Origin: Channallabes apus
Taxonomy: Eukaryota; Chordata; Actinopteri; Siluriformes; Clariidae
Assembly: GCA_030522415.1 (NCBI GenBank)
Contig: CM060112.1
Span: 2,725,001 to 2,789,000, forward strand
Length of the DNA stretch: 64,000 nt
Direction: 5' to 3'
Shown: piece after piece, positions 11,221 to 21,739 of the stretch
Position numbering within the stretch: position 1 is the first letter of the stretch
How the letters are laid out: each line of letters opens with the position of its first letter
The notes under the pieces: generated by a model
The model's database searches: none
What the model was told of the DNA's origin: nothing
What the model saw: the letters and a program-made list of their open reading frames with translations, nothing else
Made by a program: the position numbers and the translations under genes

Positions 11221-11776
11221 GTAAGTGATTTTCATCACGTCTCTTCATCAGGTTTGGATTTAAATGAAAGTAGTGGATGCATTTACAACTGTCACACTGA
11301 TGCACTTCGATTTGGTTCGATTTCATGCAAATGAGTTATGAATACATATAAACTACTTTTAACCCCGCCCATTAATCCAAACCTCAACCTTAGTCACTTT
11401 ACATTAAAAATATTATCCTCTTATATAGTGTAAATTCTAATCAATTTCTTTCCCTACAAATTCTGAGAAATATTTGGTTTTTTTGTTAAAGTAAGGAGAT
11501 CTTTAAGTAACGTTAAAGGAAGGAGTCTCCAGTATCGGCGCATTGTAACAATCAGACACTTATGGCTACCGTCTCGTTGTTAGGATGCAGGAACATGTTG
11601 AGAACATGCAGTGTGTGAACTGAGAGAACCCTAACGTGTGCAAAATGTGGACTTGATCTTTGACTGAGAAGCATCTTATCTTCTCACACGGCCACACACT
11701 CAAGAGCTGGATTAAGATTATCACCTGCCGGCTGTACAGAGTGGGTCACGTTAGGACTGGATTAGGGTGCATGCGT

Positions 11777-11778
<2 letters not shown>

Positions 11779-11830
<52 letters not shown>
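11779..11830. repeat. CA microsatellite
   Basis: Pure (CA)n tract. Confidence 0.95.
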
Positions 11831-11934
11831 TGGAGGGATTGTCCAGGGTCAGATGTTCTCTGTGAAATAACCTGACCGCCTCACTCCGAGCCGTTATGCC
11901 GGAAAACTGGAATTTGGCCAACGGTGCTGTGAAT

Positions 11935-12228
11935 AATTTAAGAAAATCAGAAGTGGGTGTGGCTTAAACATGTTTTAAAGCTACCTGCAAACAAATCAGC
12001 TCTTAAATTTGCATAGCAATTTTGTGTATACAAATGAGAAGTGGGTGTGGCTTAAATAAATTTTAATTGTGTACAAAAGAGTGTGGTTTAAAGCTGGATG
12101 ATAATTTTGAATACAAAATGAGAAGTGGGTGTGGCTTAAATGAAATGTGCTAAGTGTATGTAAATCAGAAGAAGGCGTGGCTTACATTTGTTTTGTCCTT
12201 TGTTCAAATAAATCAAAAGCGGGTGTGG

Positions 12229-12284
<56 letters not shown>

Positions 12285-13425
12285 TATGTAGCGCGGCCAC
12301 ATAAAGGGGCGGTTAAACCGCAGGGGAAAAGAGAAGGAGCTAATGTTGCTCACCTGCACACACAAACTGACCCCTTTCGGTTATTTTCGTCCCCATGGCA
12401 ACGGTGCCTTGGTTCCGGGGTTAAGCTCTCGCGCGCATGCGCAGCTGTGCCGCGAGGGAACCCTGATGACCTATCAGGTCACGTGTGCCGGTATAAAGCC
12501 GGAACCGGCATGACGTTCGTGAGGGGGAGATGAAGAAAGCAGCGCTGTGTTTGGAGAGAGAGAGCGAGCTAGTTAGCTATTTCCTTTGGATTATACTTTT
12601 CCAGGACGGCAACTATACCCCTCTGATTCCGTTTCTCGAGCTCCCGGACTTACCATCTTACACCGGTGAGCTCGAGCCGTCTCCCCATTTCACCATCCCA
12701 TTCATTTACAATAACACGGACTTGGACATTCATACATACGCACTCACTCACTCGCACACACTACTGACATTGTATATATTTGTTTATATGTTGTATATAT
12801 TGTTTTTTTGTTGCACTTCATTTGTTTGTCTTTTGTACATAATACACTTTGGTTTGGTTTTGGAAAATTGTTGTTGTGTCCGTCTTTCCTTGCTCCGCGA
12901 AGGTTGCGCAATACAGGAAGTGAGTGTAATCAACCCGTTTATAGATCTTAGACCCCGATTTAGTGTAATTAGCTCAAATAATAATTCTGAGCGTTACAAG
13001 TATATAATAGGCTTGAATAGATATTTGTAATATGTGTATACAACAGGTTGTGAAGTTGTTGCCGTGACTTGAATCTGCACAGTAATTATGTGAATACAAA
13101 TGAAAAGAGGGTGGGGCTTAAATAAAATTCATGTGTATACAAATAAAAAGTGGGTGTGGCTCAAAGCTGAATGGCAATTGTGTATCCAAATGAGAAGTGG
13201 GAGTGACTTAAAATAAATGTTGCTGTTAAGCGTATACAAATCAGAAGTGGCCTGTATTGTTATTTCTGTAATTTAGTTCAAACTAATAATAAGTGGGCGG
13301 GGCTTAAATATATAATTGTAATATGTGTATAAGAGTCAGAACTGGGCGTGGCACAAAATAGTTTTTGTACAAATCAGAAGTGGGTGTGGCTTAAATCAGT
13401 AAGGTAGTTGCTGAAACTAGCAGGT
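11935..13425. repeat. Degenerate minisatellite GAAGTGGGTGTGGCTTAAA, split by a solo LTR
   Basis: Units of roughly 60-75 bp with the core AGAAGTGGGTGTGGCTTAAA and spacers such as GTGTATACAAAT recur before (11945-12230) and after (13070-13400) the solo LTR and an (AT)n tract at 12232-12281. The same family on both sides shows that the LTR inserted into the array. Confidence 0.75.
12287..12998. mobile_element. Solo LTR (712 bp) of an unidentified LTR retroelement
   Basis: The segment is bounded by TGTAGCG and GTTACA (canonical TG...CA) and flanked by AGTA on both sides (12283-12286 and 12999-13002), consistent with a 4-bp target duplication. It contains a TATAAA at 12492-12497 in a GC-rich setting, a purine-rich region and a T-rich 3' half, as expected of U3-R-U5 read on the plus strand. 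No gag, pol or second LTR is present, so it probably arose by LTR-LTR recombination. It is unrelated in sequence to the intact gypsy LTR at 41350. The 166-codon ORF inside it is not a recognisable protein. Confidence 0.7.
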
Positions 13426-13430
13426 TAAAG

Positions 13431-15375
13431 GAGTAAAAGCATGCGAGATGTATAACTGTATGTTTAATCGACGACGCCAAGTCACGTCAAGGACGATTTA
13501 AATTTTGTCTCGTCTGTCTAGTGATTGAAAAGTTTTAGACACACTCGTGAGTAAAACTCCATTATGAGACGCAGATGACAGCGGACGTGTCTCATTAGCC
13601 ATTTAACATTTTAATCAGTCAACACATGTATTTCCTTGAAGCATGGCATCCTCTTGTATAATGACTTACATAAAAGCTTTTGTTCGGCTGCTTGAATAAC
13701 AATGACAGATGCCTAATTTGACAGTCGTCTCCAGCAAAAGCATCAGGCGTGTTCAGAATAACAGTAATGTGGCTTTTGTTCGCGTTGTGTCACTGAAAGT
13801 TTCGGAAAAATTAGTTTTAGATTTTAAAAATGAAATAAATATATCATTTACGTATGATAAGTGTTTGATCTTTCCTGATTCCTGAAGAGTTCAGTAAAAA
13901 TATCATGACCTAGATGAGAACGAGTATCTCAGGCTCCATCACAGAACATCACAAAAGTAGATGGAATGTTTCTAATGATAGACATGATTAGTGAGATATG
14001 ACACACTCCTGAAAGAAACAAATGTTTAACTGCGACAGGCTGAAATGTGACTAAAGATATAATTTAAAAACTGGATGTTTATGTAACAACCTGAGCAGCG
14101 ACCTCATTTCCCCTCTCGTCTGCACCTGATCATCTGCACCTGTTTCTCACTGGTTCATGCCTTAATTTAACCTCCACAAATTAGAGCTAAAGAAGAACTA
14201 TTCCTCAAGCCAACATAAAAAATACAAGAATATCTGGCAGTTTGGAAGCGAAATCAGGAGGCGTCAATACTTCTGTCTGTACTGTTGTACTGTAAACACA
14301 TAATATTATATGGAATTGTTTATGTGAGATAATCATTTACCACTCCTCGTCTGGCACTGTTGGGTTTCTGTATGTAAAGTATCATGGCTCATGGTTTAGC
14401 TGCTAGTGAGCAGAGCGATGAGAAAGATTTTTTGACAAACAATTTACACGTCTCCACTATAATCCTGGTGCATGGGGAAAAAAAATCTTAAAACCTTGTG
14501 TACATGTAATACAAAGCCGGTAACTAGTACTGTAGAGTGTTACATCACAAATAAATTCTGTGCTGAAAACAGGGACAGACAAAAACAGGCAGCAATTAAA
14601 TGTCAAAAGAAATAAAAAGAGTTTTGCATAATGGATTCGAACATGGTGTTCTGTTGTGCATGAAGTGAACTAGCAAGGGTCGGGTATGCTAAACCCTATT
14701 TATAAAAATAAATATGAGATCGAAATAAATTTGGAATTCTTTCTTGAACAAGGGTGACATCCACCATTTATTGCATGCACATGTCTATATTTTAGTAGTA
14801 AGGCACCAAATACAGTAAAGGTACATAATAACGGTAACTCATAATCGAGTTCTCTGCAGGGGAGCTTTCAGAACATCATTTTGAACTTTGACGTACATAT
14901 TTCAGAGGAAAAAGTGTAGAACGGCAGTAATTTGAGAGCTGTCGATCAGCTGCTGGAGCTGCTGCTTTAAAGGGAACGAAATGGTGCAGGAAACCTGACG
15001 TCAGACTATTGTATCCACATACTCAGTGGTGTTTTATTTCCCCGTTCAATTTCCTGCCAGGTCTTTTGAAAAACGTTCACTAAAAGCTCTCATGCTGCTG
15101 TTTTGCCCATGTCTTTCCACATCTCTCTCGGCTCCATGTGTGCCCCCTGCTGTGGCGTTCCTTAGATCTAAAGCAGTCAAGAGCTTTCCAATTGGTAGGA
15201 CTAAAATAATTTCGTCTTTTTCCCCCCTTAGGCTTTCTTCTTGACTTAGCCTGCTCTCTCTGTGTTTCGTTCTTCTAAGGTAGTTATGGAAGTTGGATTA
15301 ATAGCATAGCAGGACATGGTGATGCAAAAACAACTCTCAAATGGCTCTCTTCTTTAGACCTACAGTAAAAGTCCT
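13431..15375. other. Intron sequence, mostly unique
   Basis: No gene or recognised mobile element is seen. The part at about 13580-13800 is repeat-free and carries paired TGACAG words and ATTA cores, so it is a candidate conserved non-coding element. A CTCF-like site lies at 15140. Confidence 0.4.
15140..15153 (-). promoter_or_regulatory. CTCF-like motif
   Basis: On the minus strand ACAGCAGGGGGCAC matches the CTCF core at 13 of 14 positions. Its orientation is opposite to that of the sites at 7457, 8703 and 47628. Confidence 0.5.
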
Positions 15376-15384
15376 GTCCTTGAC

Positions 15385-16480
15385 ATAGAATTTCAAATTT
15401 CAAGTTTTATTGTCATATACAGATAATAATGAGGCATCATTACCGTAATGAAATTCTTAGACTCGTGTTTCAAAACTTTACATAAACATATAATAGAAAA
15501 TATAGGAAGAGGAGAGAAAAAAAAAATAATAATAATAATAATAAAAATATTGCAAGGTATCTGTATGTGCAAGTAAGCTTTTAAGATAATTTAGTATTTA
15601 CATGTAACAGTGCAAGGTGCAATTAAGTAATTTGAATATGAATTTAAAGTGGCATTGTTTAAAGTGACATTGTTAAGAGTCCAGTAGTTGTGGTGAGTGT
15701 ATACTGGTGTGTGTAGAATGTCAGCAGTTCAGAAGCCTGATGGCTTGTGGATAGAAACTGTCTCTGTATCTGTTGGTTCGGGTCTTGATGCTCCTGTACC
15801 GCCTGCCCAACGGCAGGAGCGTGAAAAGTCTGTGGCTGGGGTGGCTGGGGTCAGAGAGGTTCCGCTGCATCCTCCTCCTACAGCGCTGTCTGTAGAGGTC
15901 CTGTATGGCAGGCAATTCAGTCCTGGTGATGCGCTGTGCTGATCTCACCACCCTCTGCAGAGCTTTGCAATCCAAAGCATTACAGCTGCCATACCAGGTG
16001 GTGATACAGCCAGACAGAATACTCTCGATGGTACATCGATAGAAGTTTGTGAGTATTCTGGGGTCCATGCCGATTCTCCTCAATCGCCGCAGGAAGAAGA
16101 GCCGCTGTCTTGCCGCTTTAGTGATCAAACCAATGTGGTGTGACCAGCTCAGATCCTTGCTGATATTGATGCCCAGGAATCTGAAGCAGCTGACTCTCTC
16201 CACCTCTCGATGTGGATGGGGGTGTGGCTTCCTCCCTGCAGTCTCCTGTAGTCCACGATGAGCTCCTTAGTCTTGCTGACATTAAGCAGCAGGTTGTTGT
16301 CGCGGCACCATTATGTCAGGGCTCTCACCTCTGCCCTGTATGCCGACTCATCTCCATCAGAAATGCAGCCGATGATGGTGGTGTCGTCTGCAAATTTGAT
16401 GATGGTGTTGGAGCTATGTGTTGCTGTGCAGTCGTGGGTGAACAGGGTGACAGCAGTACAGTCAAGGCAGAGTCAATGAT
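15385..16480 (-). pseudogene. Rex1/CR1-like LINE, 3' end with reverse transcriptase C-terminal half
   Basis: The minus strand carries KFADDTTIIG, the YxDD-type catalytic box of non-LTR reverse transcriptases (FADDT codons at 16394-16380). In a shifted frame, 16203-15721 follows with VSCFRFLGINIS, DLSWSHHI, RRLRRIGMDPRIL, STxxSILSGCITTWYG and PHPSHRLF-type words of the RT thumb and C-terminal region. A 3' UTR with TTTCAAGTTTTATTG (plus strand) follows down to about 15385. At least one frameshift and one stop break the frame upstream of 16203, and the endonuclease and RT fingers are missing. It is a 5'-truncated dead copy in the intron, antisense to gabra5. Confidence 0.8.
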
Positions 16481-16615
16481 GGAGTCAGTGAATAAGGTCA
16501 TGGTGGAATCATGGGTAAAATCAGTGATGAAGTCAGTGGTGTGGTCAGTGGTGGAGTCATTGCTAGAGTCACTGGTAGATCCATTCTAAAGTCAGTGTTA
16601 GATTCAGTAAGGGAG
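16440..16615. repeat. Short degenerate GTCAGTGGTGGA minisatellite
   Basis: Units of about 12-15 bp (gtcagtgatgga, gtcagtggtgtg) recur in tandem next to the LINE fragment. Confidence 0.6.
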
Positions 16616-17508
16616 TTAATGTGAACTGAAGTTGGTTTCTTTCTTTCTTTCTTATCTTTATGTTCGACTGAGAGGCAAGCTGCACTCTCGTCCTCATTAA
16701 CAGTTATCGCACCAGTTTCAGACACTTCTTTAGCACTCCATGGCCATTTGTTTTAGAAGAGGACGATGGTTCTGATTAGACGCTATCTAAAGAACATCGC
16801 CAGCATTCATTCATCCTGAAAAATTTCTTATCATCCCAGTGTGAGAGAGAGATTCAGCTCTACACACTATGTCCTGCACCGATCACTCAGAACTCCTACA
16901 CCCTGAGCTCTGATCGACAAATCAGGCTTCTTTAAGCAGCATTTCATTAAAATTAATTCATTACTCTCCAGGAAGATTTTCTTTTAACTGACGATGATCT
17001 TTGAACAATGTAGACAACGCAAGGAATATTTTAAAAATGAATGAAATGTTCCAACATAAACATTCTTCCGGAGAGAGAGAACTGAAGAACTCCTTAAGGT
17101 TTTTTTTAAAGGGTTCCATGTAGTGGATCTCTTAAACACTGATGAGAATTTGATGGTCATAGTCCATTAGATGAAGGATTTACTGAATCCTTAACCTGGT
17201 GTACGTGAATCAGCACCCTGAGAAACAGCATTTGCTGAAAAACAGATCAGGGAGGACAGCTCTAAACCTGCAATCCAGTCACCAGGACACAATCAGAACA
17301 ACGTAAACATGTCACAGTAAGTCCCCGGGTGAGGACATTCTCCTTCTGTGTAAGGTTGCTCAGGAGCTGTGTAAGGTTGTGTAAGGTTGCTCAGGAGCTG
17401 CTAACATAGAAAACATGTTTTCACCATGGTTCTTTACATAACATAGGTTTTCTTAGATTCCTGAAGGAATCCCCAGAGGAAAGGAAAACCCTGTGTTGTA
17501 CAGTTAAA

Positions 17509-18136
17509 TAGACTCCCGGTCAAAAGATTGAGATCACACACAAATTTCTTAGTTTTTGTTTAGTGATTTATTTTCTACATTTTACAATAAAACTGGGGAT
17601 TTCAATACTATGAAATAATACATTGGGATTTGGTAATTATTTACTGTAACAACAACAACAGTCAGCTGTTCTGGAACAGTTTTTGCAAGAACAATATTGT
17701 TTGAGTGCATTTACAAAACCCATCGAGCTCCATGATGATGAAACTGTCCCTCATGAAGACCTTCCCAGGAGAACAAGACCAAAACTGAGCTCTGCTGCAG
17801 AGGAGACGTTCATTTAGAGTCACCAGCCTCAGAAATCACCAATTAACAACCAGCAGCTCAGATTAGAGCCGTTATGAAGCTTCACAGAGCAGAAGTAGCA
17901 GATATACATCTCAATACTAATCGTTCAAAGGAGATTATTGTGTATTCTGGACTCTACAGAACTTAGTTAGGCTATTTATAACCAAACTAATGAGCCACCT
18001 CGGTTCAGGTGAGTGTTCATCTGACCGAGGTGCATCCTGGGAAACGCAGTCCCATAAACAAAAACACAAAGTAGTCTCAGGGCGTAAGGCACCCTCTAGG
18101 GGTTATCCCTGACACAAACCTTTGAGTGGTAGTGTA
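17509..18136. mobile_element. Internally deleted Tc1-like transposon
   Basis: The left end TAGACTCCCGGTCAAAAGAT and the right end (reverse complement TACACTACCACTCAAAGGTT) resemble the terminal repeats of fish Tc1 elements. Inside, 17780-17950 encodes a decayed Tc1 transposase N-terminal stretch (words like GRPRK, SPASEIT and QIRAVM across frames). The catalytic domain is missing. It is a non-autonomous relic. Confidence 0.65.
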
Positions 18137-18237
18137 TGTGTGAGTGTATATGATGCGTGTGAGTTTATATGTTTCGTGTGAGTGTATATGAGTTTTGTAT
18201 GAGAGTATATTGTATGTGTGAGTTCATAAGTTTTGTG

Positions 18238-19405
18238 TGAGTATATTCTGGATGTCTTGTGTGAGTGTATATAACTTGTGTGAGTGTATATAACCTGTGT
18301 GAGTGTATATAACTTGTGTGAGTGTACAGTATATAACTTGTGTGAGTGTATATAACTTGTGTGAGTGTATATAACTTGTGTGAGTGTATATGGGTGTGTG
18401 AGTGTATATAACTTGTGTGAGTGTATATAACCTGTGTGAGTGTATATAACTTGTGTGAGTGTATATAACCTGTGTGAGTGTATATAACCTGTGTGAGTGT
18501 ATATAACTTGTGTGAGTGTACTGTATATAACCTGTGTGAGTGTATATAACCTGTGTGAGTGTATATAACCTGTGTGAGTGTATATAACCTGTGTGAGTGT
18601 ATATAACCTGTGTGAGTGTATATAACTTGTGTGAGTGTATATAACCTGTGTGAGTGTATATAACCTGTGTGAGTGTATATAACCTGTGTGAGTGTATATA
18701 ACTTGTGTGAGTGTATATAACCTGTGTGAGTGTATATAACCTGTGTGAGTGTATATAACCTGTGTGAGTGTATATAACTTGTGTGAGTGTATATAACTTG
18801 TGTGAGTGTATATAACCTGTGTGAGTGTATATAACCTGTGTGAGTGTATATAACCTGTGTGAGTGTATATAACCTGTGTGAGTGTATATAACCTGTGTGA
18901 GTGTATATAACTTGTGTGAGTGTATATAACCTGTGTGAGTGTATATAACTTGTGTGAGTGTATATAACCTGTGTGAGTGTATATAACCTGTGTGAGTGTA
19001 TATAACTTGTGTGAGTGTACTGTATATAACCTGTGTGAGTGTATATAACCTGTGTGAGTGTATATAACCTGTGTGAGTGTATATAACCTGTGTGAGTGTA
19101 TATAACCTGTGTGAGTGTATATAACTTGTGTGAGTGTATATAACCTGTGTGAGTGTATATAACCTGTGTGAGTGTATATAACCTGTGTGAGTGTATATAA
19201 CTTGTGTGAGTGTATATAACCTGTGTGAGTGTATATAACCTGTGTGAGTGTATATAACCTGTGTGAGTGTATATAACTTGTGTGAGTGTATATAACTTGT
19301 GTGAGTGTATATAACCTGTGTGAGTGTATATAACCTGTGTGAGTGTATATAACCTGTGTGAGTGTATATAACTTGTGTGAGTGTATATAACTTGTGTGAG
19401 TGTAT
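18238..19405. repeat. 19-bp minisatellite with higher-order structure
   Basis: About 60 tandem copies of GTGTGAGTGTATATAACCT, in which the penultimate base is C or T. Rare variants insert CTGTA (18521 and 19020) or end in TATGGG (near 18390 and 19407). The variant order is itself repeated, with a higher-order period of 499 bp (26 units). A 408-codon minus ORF across it is an artefact: 19 is not a multiple of 3, so the peptide period is also 19. Confidence 0.95.
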
Positions 19406-19446
19406 ATGGGTGTGTCCAGAAAATTCTTGGACTGTATGATCCATTA

Positions 19447-20373
19447 TCAAGGAGTACTAATCAATGATGCTTTTGCTACAATGAATGATATTGCTACAAC
19501 GCTGATTATTTTGGCAGCCACATAAAAAATTTTTTTGAGCATGGCTGCATTTTTTGATTCCTGAGATTTCTCCCGGACCATCAAAAGCTGAACCAAACTC
19601 TGCCGAACGTCCTGAAGAAGGTTAAACAATTTTTCCATGATCTTGAGATTGCACTAGTACATTATCAAATTTGGGAATGTGGTAAAGGCTCTTACAGTAT
19701 ATGAGTGTGTGAGTGTGTGTGTTTGTATACATGTGAGTGTATATGAGTGTGTGAGAAATAATCCCAGCAGTCCATCTTCATTGTGCTGGAGACTTTCAAC
19801 ATAAGACAGGCAGGATTAATGGATCTCTGAGAGATTGGATGGAATGATGAAGCGAGTCGGGTTCTGAGAGATAAAGGAGACGAGACGAGGCGAATCAATC
19901 ACATCACGGATGCCACAAACACGTGCACGGGTGCTCGCTACTTTCTTATTCATGAAAGCAGGAACATAAGGAACAACGCCAGGATTCTTCATGGTGGCCT
20001 TCATTAGAACAAACGATTCAGTAAAATGAAAGTAATCGATTATTTGTAAACCAACCTGCTTGCCTGCTAAATGGAGCAGATTCCGCCATAATGAGACGCG
20101 CCCTGCGAATCGTATTCTGTTAATTAGATCCTTCAAGCAGCTCATTTGCTTCACTGCAAACCTTGAGCTCATTCTGCACCCCAGACACTGATTAAATTTA
20201 TTAGCACTAATGCTTGACTTGGCATAGCTGGACAGCACACAGTGAAGAAGGGGAATATTCCCACGGTGCTGCCAGATGTGTGATTTCTTCCTTGAATTAA
20301 TATCAAGCTTGGATTCTTGATGCAAAATCAGCTGGGATGCAATTAGCTGGCTGTAACCCAGATGTTTAATCAC
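19447..20373 (-). other. Unrecognised intronic block with a 185-codon minus ORF
   Basis: A minus ORF from 20373 to 19816 (starting MIKHLGYSQLIASQLILHQE) stays open for 185 codons in sequence that is not repetitive for most of its length. A second minus ORF of 63 codons (19638-19447, starting MEKLFNLLQDVRQSLV) follows. I recognise no domain, signal peptide, membrane segment or mobile element protein, and no splice or promoter context supports a gene. The block is rich in TTAATTAG and ATTA words, so conserved non-coding DNA of the gabra5 intron is as likely as a gene. Confidence 0.25.
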
Positions 20374-20424
20374 AATGTGCAGCTTTCATAAACTCCTCCA
20401 TTCTGTCTTTAAGGTTAACTTTAA

Positions 20425-20670
20425 GGAGGTGTTCATAGAGCTACATAGCACCTACGTATCCCTTTAACATAAAGTAAACATAAAGGCAGGAACTCTTTGT
20501 GTGTGTGTGTGTGTGTGTGAATAGACATTGAATAAGCAGGCATGTTAGAAGATATAGTAATGCTTACTTAAGTGCAGTGTTCATAAGGCTACATAACACT
20601 TAGCACCTACTGATCAGTTGCCACTGTTGGGCTCTTGATCAAAGCCCTTCACCCTCAACTTTAGGTTAGA
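20425..20670. repeat. Dispersed GTGTTCATAAGGCTACAT repeat, TG tract and SINE body fragment
   Basis: GTGTTCATAGAGCTACATAG (20431) and GTGTTCATAAGGCTACATAA (20578) flank a (TG)n tract at 20500-20518. The same word recurs inverted in the element at 25357-25645. A scrap of the family A SINE body (TTGCCACTGTTGGGCTCTTG) lies at about 20618-20660. Confidence 0.6.
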
Positions 20671-20751
20671 CGTAAAATCTCTGTCTCTTTTTTTTTTTTT
20701 TTTGCATGTTGATGTGATTGGGTGGTGCTAATGCTAATTGTGTTCTTTCAG

Positions 20752-20895
20752 ATGCCTACCCGATCTCAGAGGTAGTCTACAAATGGACTCAAGGCCCAGC
20801 CAAATCTGTGGTGGTGGCGGAGGACGGGTCACGACTTAACCAGTACCACCTGATCGGCCAGACAGCCGGAACTGAGGACATCAGCACCAGCAGAG
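20752..20895 (+). CDS. gabra5: gabra5 exon (144 bp): loop B to loop C
   Basis: The exon lies between acceptor gtgttctttcag and donor gtaaat and has the conserved length of 144 bp. It reads [32 protein letters not shown] and [12 protein letters not shown], ending one base into a Gly codon. YAYP and NQYHLIGQT are alpha5-like. Loop C of alpha subunits normally reads STSTGEY. Here the last Thr is Arg (AGA at 20892-20894), and the following exon replaces Glu with Leu. Loop C forms one side of the benzodiazepine site at the alpha/gamma interface. Confidence 0.95.
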
Positions 20896-21735
20896 GTAAA
20901 TAATAAATAAATCAACATAAACAAAACTCTCCTCTATCCACAGACCGGCACTCACTCCGTCTTCTCAAGAACCACTCGTGCATGGCAACAAGGCAGCGTG
21001 CATCTACAGCCTATGACCTGCAACCTCCCACGCATGCTAATGCACAGCCTGACTTAGCCAAGGTCTTATTGGGATCTCGTACAGAGCCACAAGTAATAAT
21101 CGTAAAAGGCCACTGAAATCGTCTAGACTGGATTATGGAAATGATAAAGTGTAGGAAAAATAGAGCCGAGAGAAAAGGGGCAGAGGAGGAGGAGGAGGAG
21201 AAGGAGGAGGAGAAGACAGGGGCACTTATCGCTGTCCTGAGCTGCCAGGGCTCCGGGCTTAATCTCTACACTTTCATCTCATTCGTGGCTTTTCCAAGTG
21301 ATGTCAGCAGGCAGCGATTGGCCAGAGCTGGTCTGAGACACGTGGGAAAGGGGAGACACATGGGCAGGGACCAGCAAGAGCTTAAATGTCATCTGTGTAA
21401 TTCAGTTATGTAAACAGGAGCAGTAATAAACTCTTATCATAACTCACTTCAACACATTCGGTAATAAACATATAGCAGCTTTTTAACTTTCTACAGGGAG
21501 TAATGCATTCATTCTTAACACACAGCGTGCTTGAAGGGAGCCGTTATTGATACAGATACAATGTATCATTACGTTGTACCTCATGTAGTGAGAACAATAA
21601 GAAATTTAAAAGACAATGGATTTAGATGGATTTACTGTATTTGTATTGTACTGTAAATGTTAAGATAAATCAACATCGTATTGAAATAAAGCTTAAAAAT
21701 GAACAAAGGCCCGAGATCTGCTTGACCTTAGAGCT
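20896..21735. other. Intron, no recognised element
   Basis: Mostly unique sequence. It includes a GA-rich patch at 21170-21220. No exon or mobile element is supported. Confidence 0.4.
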
Positions 21736-21739
21736 CATA

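Noticed and set aside
12530..13030. 166-codon plus ORF
   Set aside because: It lies within the solo LTR and its flank, has no recognisable domain, and its C-terminal part runs past the LTR border into the minisatellite.
15697..16589. Plus-strand ORFs of 70-125 codons
   Set aside because: Antisense shadows of the Rex1-like LINE reverse transcriptase fragment.
18224..19450. 408-codon minus ORF (SHKLYTLTQVIYTHT repeats)
   Set aside because: It is the translation of a 19-bp minisatellite with no stop codon in any phase; no promoter, domain or codon constraint.
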